64,000 nucleotides of DNA. Source: an uncultured Bryobacteraceae bacterium. GTDB taxonomy: Bacteria > Acidobacteriota > Terriglobia > Bryobacterales > Bryobacteraceae. The position numbers and the translations under genes are program-made. Shown piece after piece: positions 1 through 8,172 of this stretch (its first letter is position 1; every line of letters begins with the position of its first letter). The DNA is taken from assembly GCA_937920635.1 (NCBI GenBank), contig CAKZUE010000001.1, positions 1 to 64,000 on the forward strand, written 5' to 3'. Below the pieces are notes generated by a model that did no database searches, was not told where the DNA came from, and saw only the letters and a program-made list of their open reading frames with translations.

Positions 1-296
1 GCTCGGTGCGGCTCGGTGGTGGTGGTTGTTGGGGTGGGGGTGGGAACCGCTTGGTCGCGCCTGCGGCGCTCCCGCGCGGCTCGGTGCGGCTCGGTGCGGC
101 TCGGTGGTGCGCGACAGTGGCGGGATAAAGAAGGGGAAAACAGACTATAGTCTCTGAAATACAGGGCTTGACAACGCCCGTATCTTCGGTTAAGGTTAGA
201 GTTTCGGTCAGTTGATCTCTGGTTTATCAACTGGCCAGCCAGCCAGGTAGTCGCCCTGGCCGTTGCGCAGATCTCCTCCACTGCGCGAGAGCCGCG
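1..296. repeat. GC-rich dispersed/tandem repeat and promoter region upstream of the M23 gene
   Basis: No gene is seen here. Bases 1-115 hold short tandem copies of GCGGCTCGGT and, at 46-83, a copy of the element ACCGCTTGGTCG-CGCCTGCGGCGCTCCCGC that recurs at 1302-1397 and, inverted, at about 2623-2656. Bases 120-296 are less GC-rich and probably carry the promoter of the following peptidase gene: TTGACA at 168-173, a 17-nt spacer and a weak -10 TAAGGT at 191-196. Confidence 0.5.
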
Positions 297-1193
297 ATGA
301 ATCAGTCTTACTTTATCGTAGTCCTGGCTCATTCCCTTCACGGCCGTTTGCGGCGTTTCCAGATCGACCAGAAGGTCGTCTTCGCCGTGCTGGCGCTGGC
401 TCTGCTGGGCTGCTTCACGCTGTTCGGGATGGTGTCGAGCTACGTCCGCATGGCGTGGAAGGTTTCTAATTACAACAGCTTGCGTCAGGAAGCTGAAGTA
501 TTGCGGGCGCGGTATCAGCGGCTGTTGACGGAGGCGCAGGAAGCCAACGAAGAGGTGGCCAAGCTGTCGCTTTTCGCGGCGGAAGTCTCCATGGCATACG
601 GTTTGCACCGCCAGCCCACCTATCCGTCTGAGGTGGAGCCGGCGCTGGCCAGCGTGAAGCTGACGCCGTCGCTGTCTGAAACGCTGGATACTTACAATAA
701 ACTGCGCACTGCATCTTTGACAGCCAGCACGCGGTTATCGTCGCGCCGTTGGCTGGTGAACACAACCCCGAGCCTGTGGCCTGTCACCGGGCGCCTGCTG
801 AGCAATTTTGGCACGCGCGAAGATCCGTTCCACGGGCACATGGCGTTTCACACGGGAGTGGACATCAGCGCCGCGGTGGGCACGCCGGTGAAGGCGGCTG
901 CCGACGGGATCGTGATCGAGGCCGACTGGATGGGCAATTACGGCAAGCTGGTCGTGCTGGATCACGGCCGCGGGTTACAGACGTGGTACGCGCATCTGTC
1001 GCGGATCGACGTCATTCCAGGGCAAGAGGTACGGCTCGGACAGATCATCGGCGGCACGGGACAGACCGGGCGGGCGACGTCGCCGCATCTGCACTATGAA
1101 GTGCGCCGCGGGGGCGTTGCGGTGAACCCATACGGGTATCTGGCGCGGTCGGCGATGTCAACGCCGGATCCGGCGCGCGACTTTCCATTCTGA
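297..1193 (+). CDS. Membrane-anchored M23 family peptidase (LytM/NlpD type)
   Basis: A 298-residue protein with a short cytoplasmic N-terminus, one hydrophobic segment at about 25-48, a helical coiled-coil-like stretch at about 55-110 and a C-terminal peptidase M23 domain at about 170-280. The zinc-site motifs are visible: FHTGVDI and HLHYEV, plus the intermediate WYAHLS. Family members hydrolyse peptide cross-links in murein or act as amidase activators at the cell envelope; the retained His/Asp ligands suggest a catalytic enzyme. It stands alone, and the downstream gene is separated by repeats. The ATG is preceded by a purine-rich GCGAGAG. Confidence 0.9.
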   Translation: MNQSYFIVVLAHSLHGRLRRFQIDQKVVFAVLALALLGCFTLFGMVSSYVRMAWKVSNYNSLRQEAEVLRARYQRLLTEAQEANEEVAKLSLFAAEVSMAYGLHRQPTYPSEVEPALASVKLTPSLSETLDTYNKLRTASLTASTRLSSRRWLVNTTPSLWPVTGRLLSNFGTREDPFHGHMAFHTGVDISAAVGTPVKAAADGIVIEADWMGNYGKLVVLDHGRGLQTWYAHLSRIDVIPGQEVRLGQIIGGTGQTGRATSPHLHYEVRRGGVAVNPYGYLARSAMSTPDPARDFPF

Positions 1194-1301
1194 AGTCGAA
1201 ATCCAGGCGGTTTTGTGATCCGGGGTGCGGGCGCAGCGGCCGATCCACGCAGGGCCTTGTGTGGACGGTGGCGGGGGGATTGGCGGTTGCAGCGGTGTTG
1301 G

Positions 1302-1397
1302 ACCGCTTGGTCGCGCCTGCGGCGCTCCCGCGCGGCTCGATTCGCCTGCGGCGCTCCCGCGCGGCTCGATTCGCCTGCGGCGCTCCCGCGCGGCTCG
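1302..1397 (+). repeat. Three tandem 29-bp GC-rich repeats
   Basis: The unit CGCCTGCGGCGCTCCCGCGC... is repeated at 1314, 1343 and 1372, exactly 29 bp apart, preceded by ACCGCTTGGTCG. There are no spacers between copies, so this is a tandem repeat and not a CRISPR array. One further copy lies at 46-83 and an inverted copy at about 2623-2656, so the PD40 gene is bracketed by inverted copies. Confidence 0.8.
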
Positions 1398-1467
1398 GTG
1401 GCGGGCCGGCGGCGGGTCCTTGCGTGTTTCGTGCAACCTGTCTGGTTGGGAAAGGCATCCATCGAGT

Positions 1468-2583
1468 GTGAGGTCTTTGCTCCGAAGCCCGAGCTGCGCC
1501 GTGATCTCGGGCGCATGGAGCCGGAGGGCTTTTCTGGCGGGGCTCGGCGCTTCCCTGGCGGCACAGAATTCCGCACCCGCCCCTGAGTGGCGCAAGTATC
1601 TCGATCCGGCGACGGAGTTCGAGGTGCTGCTGCTCACCGACCCTCAGTTCGAGAGCCGCTTTCCTGCCCCGCCCGCCCTCGCCGTCGACCGGCGCAACCG
1701 GATGGTGGTTTATGCGAGCGACCGCAGCGGGCAATGGCAGCCGTGGGTGATGGATCTCACCAGCGGGCAGAGCCGGCAGCTTGGTTCGCACGCCTCGTTC
1801 GTTCCGGAGACATTGACGTTTTCCGCCAACGGGCGGGACGCCATTTTCGCCGTGGGCGGGCGGCTGGTGGCGATGACGGTGGCGAATCTGAAGACGCGAC
1901 CGTTGACGGTGCTGGAGGGGGGAGCGGAATGGGCCAGCCCCGTCGCGCCATCGCCGGACGGGACCGCTTTGTTCTATACCGAAAAGCGGGACGGCGTGTG
2001 GCGGATTCAGCGGCTGCCGGCGCGAGGCCCGGTTGTGGAAGTGGCTTCGGCAGAGGAGCCGATGCTCGCGCCTGCGCCGAATCCGCGCCGAGCGATGGTG
2101 CTGTGGCGGACGGCGGGAGGCGGGCTGGAGGTGGCGGCGTTTGACGGCTCGCTGAGGAGGAGGCTGGAGGTTCCCGCGGGGCGTGTGCTGGAGGCGCATT
2201 GGTCGCCGGACGGCCAGTCGATCCTGTACCTGCATGAGGCGGGCGGAGAGCGGCCGGGCACCGCGATTCGCGAACAGAGGCTGGATACGCGTGAGGACCG
2301 GCTGGTGGCGGCGACGAGCCAGTTCGGGCGGTTTTCGAGCAACGCCAACGGAAGCGTGTTCGCGGGCGCGAGCCGGAGCGCGGCATCGCCCTTCGTGCTG
2401 ATTCTGCTGCGCGTCAACCGGAGGGAACTGGCGCTGTGCGAACACAGGGCGTCGGATGTGTCCATGGCGGCGCCGGTATTCACGCCCGACAGCCAGAAGG
2501 TCCTGTTCGTCAGCGACCGGCTGGGCAAGCCGGCGATTTTCCTGATGAACGTGGAGAAGCTGATCGAGAAGACGGATTCGTGA
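1468..2583 (+). CDS. Exported TolB/PD40-like beta-propeller protein
   Basis: The reading frame is open from 1225, but its first 80 codons run through the 29-bp repeats and are unlikely to be translated. GTG at 1468 (or GTG at 1501) gives a twin-arginine-type leader, SRRAFLAGLGASLAAQ, then a mature domain of about 340 residues. Several WD40-like/PD40 blades are seen: VVYASDRSGQWQPWVMD, SPDGTALFYTEKRDG, WSPDGQSILYL and TPDSQKVLFVSDR. Such proteins are usually periplasmic propellers that bind partners or ligands; no enzymatic motif is visible. The start is uncertain because neither GTG has a good ribosome binding site. Confidence 0.75.
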   Translation: MRSLLRSPSCAVISGAWSRRAFLAGLGASLAAQNSAPAPEWRKYLDPATEFEVLLLTDPQFESRFPAPPALAVDRRNRMVVYASDRSGQWQPWVMDLTSGQSRQLGSHASFVPETLTFSANGRDAIFAVGGRLVAMTVANLKTRPLTVLEGGAEWASPVAPSPDGTALFYTEKRDGVWRIQRLPARGPVVEVASAEEPMLAPAPNPRRAMVLWRTAGGGLEVAAFDGSLRRRLEVPAGRVLEAHWSPDGQSILYLHEAGGERPGTAIREQRLDTREDRLVAATSQFGRFSSNANGSVFAGASRSAASPFVLILLRVNRRELALCEHRASDVSMAAPVFTPDSQKVLFVSDRLGKPAIFLMNVEKLIEKTDS

Positions 2584-2912
2584 GGGGCAGCCCCCGGCCA
2601 AGGCCGGGGGCAAACCGCGCAAGGAGCCGCGCGGGAGCGGCGCAGGCGCGACCAAGCGTAACTGGCGCGGAGCACAGGGCGGAAAATTGGTGCCAGGCGG
2701 GCCTGTCCCCACTTTTTTCCCCACTTTTTGCAGGGCGGAAAATTGGTGCCAGGCGGGCCTGTCCCTGGTTTTTTCCCCACTTTATTTATCGCAGGCGGCC
2801 CCCGGCCAAGGCCGGAGGGATCGGTGGGGATGTTCGGCGCTTTCGCTTTCGCGCCGTGCGGACGGCCTTGTGATAGATTTGAAGGGTTAGGCTCTCGCTT
2901 GAGGTAGTCCGC
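2584..2912. repeat. Intergenic repeat cluster (REP-like palindromes and paired 33-bp repeats)
   Basis: No gene is seen. The palindrome CCCCCGGCCAAGGCCGGGGG lies at 2591-2610 and a near copy at 2799-2818; a third is at 15458-15476. An inverted copy of the 29-bp-type element lies at about 2623-2656. A 33-bp repeat, GGCGGAAAATTGGTGCCAGG..., occurs at 2677-2709 and 2733-2765, each followed by a T-rich/CCCC tract. The csm operon starts right after this cluster; GAGG at 2901-2904 serves as its ribosome binding site. Confidence 0.75.
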
Positions 2913-4316
2913 GTGCAAGTTTTTTTGCAGGGCAAGTTGCTGGGGATCGAACCGTTCATCCACAGCACACGTGGCGGTTTTGCCGCGCTGGGCGGGCGGT
3001 GCCTGTACGTTTCGCTGTTGATGGAAGCGCTGCCGCGGATGCTGCTGGACCGGCTCGGGCTGGCGCGGGAGCTGCTGGGCTCGTGCGGCGGCGGGCAGTT
3101 TCTCACGGTGTTGCCGCGGGAGAGCCTGGAGGAAGCCAACGCATTTCTGGTGGATGCCACGCGGCGGCTGGCGGCCTTTTCGGGTCACCAATTGCGGCTG
3201 GCGTGGTCGAGCACGGAGAATCTGGGCGCGTGGAGCGACATCCGCAAGCGGCTGGACGCGGGCTTCCGCCGATGGCGCGGGTTGAACGCGGTGGAGCCGG
3301 CGGGCGTGTTCGAGCCGTACGACGAAGCCGGCGACGATTCCTTCTTTGAACGCCTGTTCCTGGGGCTGCCGGGCACGGCGGCTGCGGTGTGGGACGGCGA
3401 AAGCGAAGGCATGCTGCGGGCAGAGGGCGAGCCGCACTGGCTGGCCACGCACTGCGCGCAGATGCCGGGCGGCTGGCCGGCGGGCGTGGAGGAGCTGGCG
3501 GCGAGGGCGCGGGGCCGGAAGACGTGGGGGGTGCTGCGCGGCGACGCCGACCAGTTCCAGGCGCGGCTCCAGAAGGCCGAAACGGTGGAAGAGTTCATTC
3601 AGCTTTCGGTCTTTTACAAGCAGTTCTTTTTGGGCGAAGTGCAGACGCTGTGCGGGCAGCCGGAGTTTCGGGACAAGACGACGGTGCTCTACACAGGTGG
3701 CGACGAGTTCGCCATCGCCGGCAGTTGGGACGCGCTGCCGCCGTTTGCGCAGGCGATCGAGCGGGTGTTCCGGCGTTCGAGCGAAGAGCTGCTGAAGGAT
3801 TTTCCGGGCGTCGAGGGCAAGACGCTGTCGATGGGGATCGCGCTGGCGCCCGAGCCGGAGATCGAGCCGCTGGCGGTGTACCGGGAGGCGGGGCGGCAGC
3901 TTGAGGCGGCCAAGTCCCTCGGGCGCGACTCGGTGGCGGTGTTCGGAAAGGTTCTGGACTGGAAGCAGCTCTCCGAGGCGGCCGAGCTGAAGGAATTGAT
4001 GGTGCGGATGGTGGACCGGTATCATTGCTCGCCGCAGTTTCTGGGCGAGCTCGGCGCATTTTACCGCGAGACCGACCGGGTGCTGCCGGCCAGGAGCTCG
4101 CGGCGGCTGCTGGAGACGCAGCAGCGGCCGTGGCGGCTGCACCGGCGGCTGAACCGGGTGCTGGACGGGCCCGAGCGCAACCGGGAATTCGAGAAGGCCC
4201 GGCAGGCGGTGCTGGCGGCGTTTCTGACGCGCGGCCAGGCGCAGTTGAAACTGAAGCCCTCCGGGCGGGTGGCGCTGGAGTGGGCCCGGATGACGGAAGA
4301 GGCCGAACGAGCATGA
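2913..4316 (+). CDS. cas10: Cas10/Csm1-like large subunit of a type III-A effector, HD-less
   Basis: A 467-residue protein, much shorter than typical Csm1 (about 700-800). The first palm-like domain begins at the N-terminus: LLGIEPFIHS, then GGRCLYVSLLMEALP and SCGGGQFLTVLP. The second palm follows with LRGDADQF (Asp211) and YTGGDEFAIAG (GGDE at 262-265), and a helical C-terminal domain fills about 350-467. In the family this subunit scaffolds the Csm complex, and the palm pair makes cyclic oligoadenylate from ATP on target RNA binding. The N-terminal HD DNase is absent and no four-cysteine zinc finger is visible. GGDE replaces the usual GGDD, so cOA synthesis is uncertain. GTG start with GAGG 8 nt upstream; overlaps csm2 by ATGA. 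A standalone diguanylate cyclase is unlikely given the two palms and the csm neighbours. Confidence 0.9.
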   Translation: MQVFLQGKLLGIEPFIHSTRGGFAALGGRCLYVSLLMEALPRMLLDRLGLARELLGSCGGGQFLTVLPRESLEEANAFLVDATRRLAAFSGHQLRLAWSSTENLGAWSDIRKRLDAGFRRWRGLNAVEPAGVFEPYDEAGDDSFFERLFLGLPGTAAAVWDGESEGMLRAEGEPHWLATHCAQMPGGWPAGVEELAARARGRKTWGVLRGDADQFQARLQKAETVEEFIQLSVFYKQFFLGEVQTLCGQPEFRDKTTVLYTGGDEFAIAGSWDALPPFAQAIERVFRRSSEELLKDFPGVEGKTLSMGIALAPEPEIEPLAVYREAGRQLEAAKSLGRDSVAVFGKVLDWKQLSEAAELKELMVRMVDRYHCSPQFLGELGAFYRETDRVLPARSSRRLLETQQRPWRLHRRLNRVLDGPERNREFEKARQAVLAAFLTRGQAQLKLKPSGRVALEWARMTEEAERA

Positions 4317-5035
4317 ACGAACAGGAAGCAAGACAGACCCCGCAGGAAGCCGCGGAAGGCGCCGCGGCTGCTCCCGAGACCGCGACGGCTCCGCAGGCGG
4401 CGGAAGCGGCGGCGGCAGAGCCAACCGTGTCCGAGGCGACACCGCAGGCAGAAGCAGAGGCAGCCGGACAGGCGCCTGCCGAAGAGGCCAGGCCCGCGCA
4501 GGAAGCGGCGCCAGCCGCCGCCAGGCCGCCCCGGGAAGGCCGCCCTCCACGCGGTCCCAGACAGGCGCCGCCGGAGAAGGGCCAGCGCAAGGGGCCGCCG
4601 GAGCGCAATGAGCGCAACGAGCGCAGTGACCGCGGCGAGCGGAGAGGGCCGCGCGAGGCGGGACGCCCGGAGCGCCGCGGGGGGCCTGAAGGACCGGTCG
4701 AGATCGACATCGAAAAGCTGATCGGCGACAGCCTGTATCTGGACAATCAGGCGCATGCGATTGTGGCGCGGATGCGCGACATGGATTCGGGCACGCGGAG
4801 CCAGTTGCGTCGGCTGTTCAGCGCCGTGCGCCGGGCGTGCCGGACGGAAGAGGCCGAACGGCAGCACGCGTTTGTGATGCTGCGGGCGCGGCTGGCCTAC
4901 ACGATTGCGCGCCACCAGTTGCGGAGCCTGGATCCGCTGGAAAAGCTGCTGTTGCAGGTGACGCGGAAGAACGACGCCCGTGGATACGAGCGCTTCCGCG
5001 ACCTGTTTGAAGCCATTGTCGCCTACAACGAATAA
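4313..5035 (+). CDS. csm2: Csm2-like small subunit with long disordered N-terminal extension
   Basis: A 240-residue protein. Residues 1 to about 127 are a low-complexity Ala/Glu/Pro stretch followed by an Arg/Gly/Pro-rich stretch (for example RNERNERSDRGERRG). Residues about 128-240 are helical and match Csm2: IDIEKLIGD, SQLRRLFSAVRRA and a C-terminal FRDLFEAIVAYNE. Csm2 forms the small-subunit filament along the crRNA-target duplex. Typical Csm2 is about 120-160 residues, so the basic tail is an addition that may bind RNA. ATG at 4313 overlaps the cas10 stop; the ORF track's longer start inside cas10 is a shadow. Confidence 0.85.
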   Translation: MNEQEARQTPQEAAEGAAAAPETATAPQAAEAAAAEPTVSEATPQAEAEAAGQAPAEEARPAQEAAPAAARPPREGRPPRGPRQAPPEKGQRKGPPERNERNERSDRGERRGPREAGRPERRGGPEGPVEIDIEKLIGDSLYLDNQAHAIVARMRDMDSGTRSQLRRLFSAVRRACRTEEAERQHAFVMLRARLAYTIARHQLRSLDPLEKLLLQVTRKNDARGYERFRDLFEAIVAYNE

Positions 5036-5059
5036 GGACTGGAGATCGCGGAGAGAGCC

Positions 5060-5890
5060 ATGAGTTCACACACCGCTACCACCAAGCTGGGCCTGATCGG
5101 CAAGCTGCTGCTCGACGGGGAGATGATCTGCGAGACGGGGCTCCATATCGGCGCAGGCAAGGGTTCGCTGGACCTGGGAGGCGCGGACAATCCGGTGGTG
5201 AAAGACGCCTTCGGGAGGCCTTATGTGCCGGGCAGCTCGCTGCGCGGGCGCATCCGGAGCCTGCTGGAGCAGGCGGCGGGGGTGGTGGGCGCCGAGGATC
5301 TGGTCTACCTGTCGCGGCGGCGGGGCCAGGAGGTGCGGATCCATCAGAGCGACGATCCGGGCGACGAAATCTGCCTGCTGTTCGGGCGCAATCCGGGGCG
5401 GATGGAGCGCGTGTCGGGAGAAGCGCTGGAGCCGTCGGCGGCGACGCCGGCGCGGCTGACCGTGTACGATGCGCCGCTCGAGCTGGACTCGATCACGCCG
5501 CAGATGCGCGAGAACCTGGATGACGAGCTGACGGAGGTGAAGAGCGAGAACGCGATCGACCGGGTGACGGCGCAGTCGAACGCGCGCACGCTGGAGCGGG
5601 TGCCGGCGGGGGCGCGGTTCCGCGTGCGGATGGTGCTCGACATTCTCTGCCCCGAGGACCGCGAACTGGTGGAGAAGCTGCTGGAAGGGCTGCGGCTGCT
5701 GGAAGACGACGCGCTGGGCGGAGGCGGCTCGCGCGGCAGCGGGCGGGTGCGGTTCGCCAACTGGAAGGCGAGCTGGCGCAGCCGCGGCTACTACACGGGC
5801 GCGGCGGGCGAAGAGGTGCTGGTGGAGAATGCGGCCACGACCGCAGACCTCCAGGCGGCGAGCCGCGCGTTTGCGGAGAAACTGAGCTGA
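5060..5890 (+). CDS. csm3: Csm3 (Cas7-type RAMP backbone and target-RNA nuclease)
   Basis: A 276-residue RAMP protein. GLHIGAGKGSLDLGGADNPVVKD (residues 27-49) is the Csm3 signature; Asp43 aligns with the catalytic Asp that cuts target RNA every 6 nt in characterised Csm3 (family knowledge). It is followed by YVPGSSLRGRIR, the conserved RNA-binding loop, and a glycine-rich loop GGGGSRGSGRVRF near 225-240. Backbone cleavage of bound RNA therefore appears intact, unlike the missing Cas10 HD domain. It lies 24 nt after csm2 with a GGAG/GAGAG-type ribosome binding site, and is co-directional with csm4. Confidence 0.93.
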   Translation: MSSHTATTKLGLIGKLLLDGEMICETGLHIGAGKGSLDLGGADNPVVKDAFGRPYVPGSSLRGRIRSLLEQAAGVVGAEDLVYLSRRRGQEVRIHQSDDPGDEICLLFGRNPGRMERVSGEALEPSAATPARLTVYDAPLELDSITPQMRENLDDELTEVKSENAIDRVTAQSNARTLERVPAGARFRVRMVLDILCPEDRELVEKLLEGLRLLEDDALGGGGSRGSGRVRFANWKASWRSRGYYTGAAGEEVLVENAATTADLQAASRAFAEKLS

Positions 5891-5903
5891 CCGGGGCTGC
5901 CGC

Positions 5904-6923
5904 ATGAACCCTGCGCTGCTAGTCCGCATCCGGCCATCCACGCCGTGGCGCCTGGGCCCGGAGACCGGGCTGCTGTCCGAGGCTGCTGCCGTGTGGCACA
6001 GCGACGCGGTGTATTCCGCCGTGACGCTGGCGCTCGAGCAGCTCGGCTGGATGGAAGAGTGGCTGGAGGCGACGTCAGACCCGTTCCGCGAGCCGGTGGC
6101 GCGGTTCACGTCCGCGTTTCCGTGGCAGCGGAACCTGCTGTATGCGCCGCCGCCGCGCGGGCTGTGGCCGCCGGAAACAGGGGCGGCGCGGGCGCGGTGG
6201 AAGGGCGCGGAGCTGATCCCGACGCAACTGGCGGGGGCGCTGCTGCGCGGCGAGCGGTTCGATGAGCAGGCGTGGGAACTGGATGGATGGTGCGGGTGCC
6301 TGATCCCGGCCGGAAGCCGCTCGGCGACGGGGCCGTTCCGGTTTCTGCGGCGCTCGTGCGCGGCGGTGGACCGGGTGACGGGCGGCCATGCGCTGCCGTA
6401 TGTGACCGGGTGCGTGCAGTTCGCGCCGGCTTCGGGATTGTGGTGCGCAGCGCAGTTCGCCACGCAGACGGCGTATGCGGTGTGGGGGCCGCGGATCCAG
6501 GCGGCATTCCGGCTGCTGGGCGACTCCGGCGTGGGAGGGCTGCGGTCACGGGGATTCGGGCGGGCCAGAAGCGTGGAGTTTCAGGCCGGGCTGCTGGAGG
6601 ATCTGCTGTTCGGGCCGGCGGGCGCGCCGCGTCCCGGGCGGGGCTGGTGGCTGCTGTCGCTGGCGGCGCCCGCGCCCGGGGATCCGATCCGTTGGGACGA
6701 AGGCGATTATCAGATCATCCAGCGCGGCGGGCGGGTGGGAAGTCTGGCCGGGGGCGGCGCGCGCAAGCTTGTCAGCCGGATGCTGGCGGAGGGTTCGGTG
6801 GTAGTCAGTCCCCGCGCCCCGCGCGGGACCGTCACCGACGTCACGCCGGAAGGGTGCCCGCATCCGGTGGTCCGCGCCGGTTACGCCGTGGCGATTTCGA
6901 TTCCATGGCCGGGGAACGCATGA
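5904..6923 (+). CDS. csm4: Csm4 (Cas5-type RAMP, binds crRNA 5' handle)
   Basis: A 339-residue protein with the Csm4 hallmark LLGDSGVGGLRSRGFGR at about 205-221 and a C-terminal region with a second RAMP-like half (HPVVRAGYAVAISIP). The N-terminus IRPSTPWRLGPETG and 'SDAVYSAV' also fit Csm4, which normally begins with a short beta strand followed by a conserved H.SDtLfsAl-like segment. Csm4 contacts Cas10 and caps the crRNA 5' tag. It starts 13 nt after csm3 and overlaps csm5 by ATGA, indicating translational coupling. Confidence 0.88.
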   Translation: MNPALLVRIRPSTPWRLGPETGLLSEAAAVWHSDAVYSAVTLALEQLGWMEEWLEATSDPFREPVARFTSAFPWQRNLLYAPPPRGLWPPETGAARARWKGAELIPTQLAGALLRGERFDEQAWELDGWCGCLIPAGSRSATGPFRFLRRSCAAVDRVTGGHALPYVTGCVQFAPASGLWCAAQFATQTAYAVWGPRIQAAFRLLGDSGVGGLRSRGFGRARSVEFQAGLLEDLLFGPAGAPRPGRGWWLLSLAAPAPGDPIRWDEGDYQIIQRGGRVGSLAGGGARKLVSRMLAEGSVVVSPRAPRGTVTDVTPEGCPHPVVRAGYAVAISIPWPGNA

Positions 6924-8086
6924 CTCGCTACCGCCTCACCGTACTGACCCCGCTGCTGGCCGGCGATGGCCAGAAGCTGGCGCCGATCGACTACATGGTC
7001 TGGAAGGACCAGGTGAACGTGCTCGACCAAAGGCGCATTTTCCGGCTGCTGGCGCGCGGGCCGCGGCTGGAGGCGTATCTGGCTCAGTTGCGGCGGGCGG
7101 AGAAACTGGATTTCGCCTCCTGGGGCGGCTACGCGCAGAATTACGCCAGCCGGCGGATCCCGTTCGAGCACCCGTCTTCGGCTGCTTACTACGCACGCAC
7201 GTCGGCCGAGCATCTGTTCATCCCCACGTTTGCTTCGACGAGTTCGGGCGAGATCTACGTGCCGGGCAGCGCCATCAAGGGTGCGTTGCGGCGGGCCGTG
7301 GTGCTGGGGCTGGCCGGCGAAGCGGCGTGGAGGACTCTGGGAGAGGCGCTGGCAAAGAACGACCGCGCGCCGCGGCGGCCGGGCGCGCTGCTGGAGCAGA
7401 TGCTGCTGGGCGGCCCTGGTTCGGATTGGCTGCGAGGCCTGATGGTGGCCGATTCGGAGCCGCTGGCGCCGGGCGGTTGCACGCGCGTGTATCTGCTGCG
7501 CACGGCCACTCTGGTGCAGCGCACGGGACGCACCGAGGTGGGATGGAAGATGAGTCCGCGCGGGGCGGTGGAGTTCCGGCGGCCGGGCGATTCGACACCG
7601 CATTTTGCCGAGATGGCGGCGCCGGGCACGGTTTTCGAGGGCGGCGCGGGCGCGGCGTTGATCGCGAGTCAGGAAAAGGCGCGGCGGGCGCTGCGGTGGA
7701 ACGGCGACGGCTTCGATTGGGGCAAGCTGCTGGCGGCGGCCAACCAGGCGGCCGCTCAGTTGCTGGCGCTGCACCGGCGCTATGCCGAGGCCACGGGGCT
7801 GCGGGGCGTGGCGGAGTCGATGGCGCGGCTCGAGCAGAGGCTGGACCGGATCCAGGAGGAAGGCAACCGCTGCCTGCTGTGTCTGGGCTGGGGCACGGGG
7901 TTGCTGGCGAAATCAGCGAGCCTGGAGACGGGCCGGGGCCCATATCAGGAATTGCTCCGGCTGCTGCCGGTGTACCGGGAGCCGTTGCGCACGGGACTGC
8001 CCTTCCCCAAGACGCGGCAGGTGGTTTTCCTTCAGGACCAGCCGGCCACGCTGGCGGGGTGGGCCGAACTGGAGCTGGGCGGCTGA
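6920..8086 (+). CDS. csm5: Csm5 (Cas7-like RAMP at the 3' end of the effector)
   Basis: A 388-residue protein in the frame the ORF track opens at 6272. ATG at 6920 overlaps the csm4 stop and has GGGGAA 5-7 nt upstream, so I choose it over ATG 6905. MTRYRLTVLTPLLAGDG and YVPGSAIKGALRRAVV (about residues 114-128) are Csm5 motifs. In the family Csm5 binds the crRNA 3' end and recruits maturation nucleases. It is the last csm gene; neither cas6 nor csm6 follows. Confidence 0.87.
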   Translation: MTRYRLTVLTPLLAGDGQKLAPIDYMVWKDQVNVLDQRRIFRLLARGPRLEAYLAQLRRAEKLDFASWGGYAQNYASRRIPFEHPSSAAYYARTSAEHLFIPTFASTSSGEIYVPGSAIKGALRRAVVLGLAGEAAWRTLGEALAKNDRAPRRPGALLEQMLLGGPGSDWLRGLMVADSEPLAPGGCTRVYLLRTATLVQRTGRTEVGWKMSPRGAVEFRRPGDSTPHFAEMAAPGTVFEGGAGAALIASQEKARRALRWNGDGFDWGKLLAAANQAAAQLLALHRRYAEATGLRGVAESMARLEQRLDRIQEEGNRCLLCLGWGTGLLAKSASLETGRGPYQELLRLLPVYREPLRTGLPFPKTRQVVFLQDQPATLAGWAELELGG

Positions 8087-8172
8087 GGCGGCCGCCCCCG
8101 CATCGGGTGCTAAAATGAAAGCATCCGGCCGGATGGAATTCTCCGGTTTGGACCCGGATCAACCGGAGGAGC

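Noticed and set aside
1314-1397. 29-bp direct repeats as a small CRISPR array for the csm operon
   Set aside because: The three copies are back to back with no spacers, and the same sequence occurs elsewhere as a dispersed and inverted repeat.
2913-4316. Diguanylate cyclase on the basis of GGDEF
   Set aside because: The protein has two palm domains with Cas10-type phrases and is embedded in a csm2-csm5 operon; the single GGDEF motif alone is misleading.
2007-4550. 847-residue minus-strand ORF across cas10 and the PD40 gene
   Set aside because: It spans two good plus-strand genes and an intergenic repeat cluster; composition is typical of GC-rich shadow frames.
6272-6919. N-terminal extension of csm5 in the ORF track
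   Set aside because: The extension overlaps csm4 almost entirely, and ATG 6920 with an upstream GGGGAA gives the standard Csm5 start.
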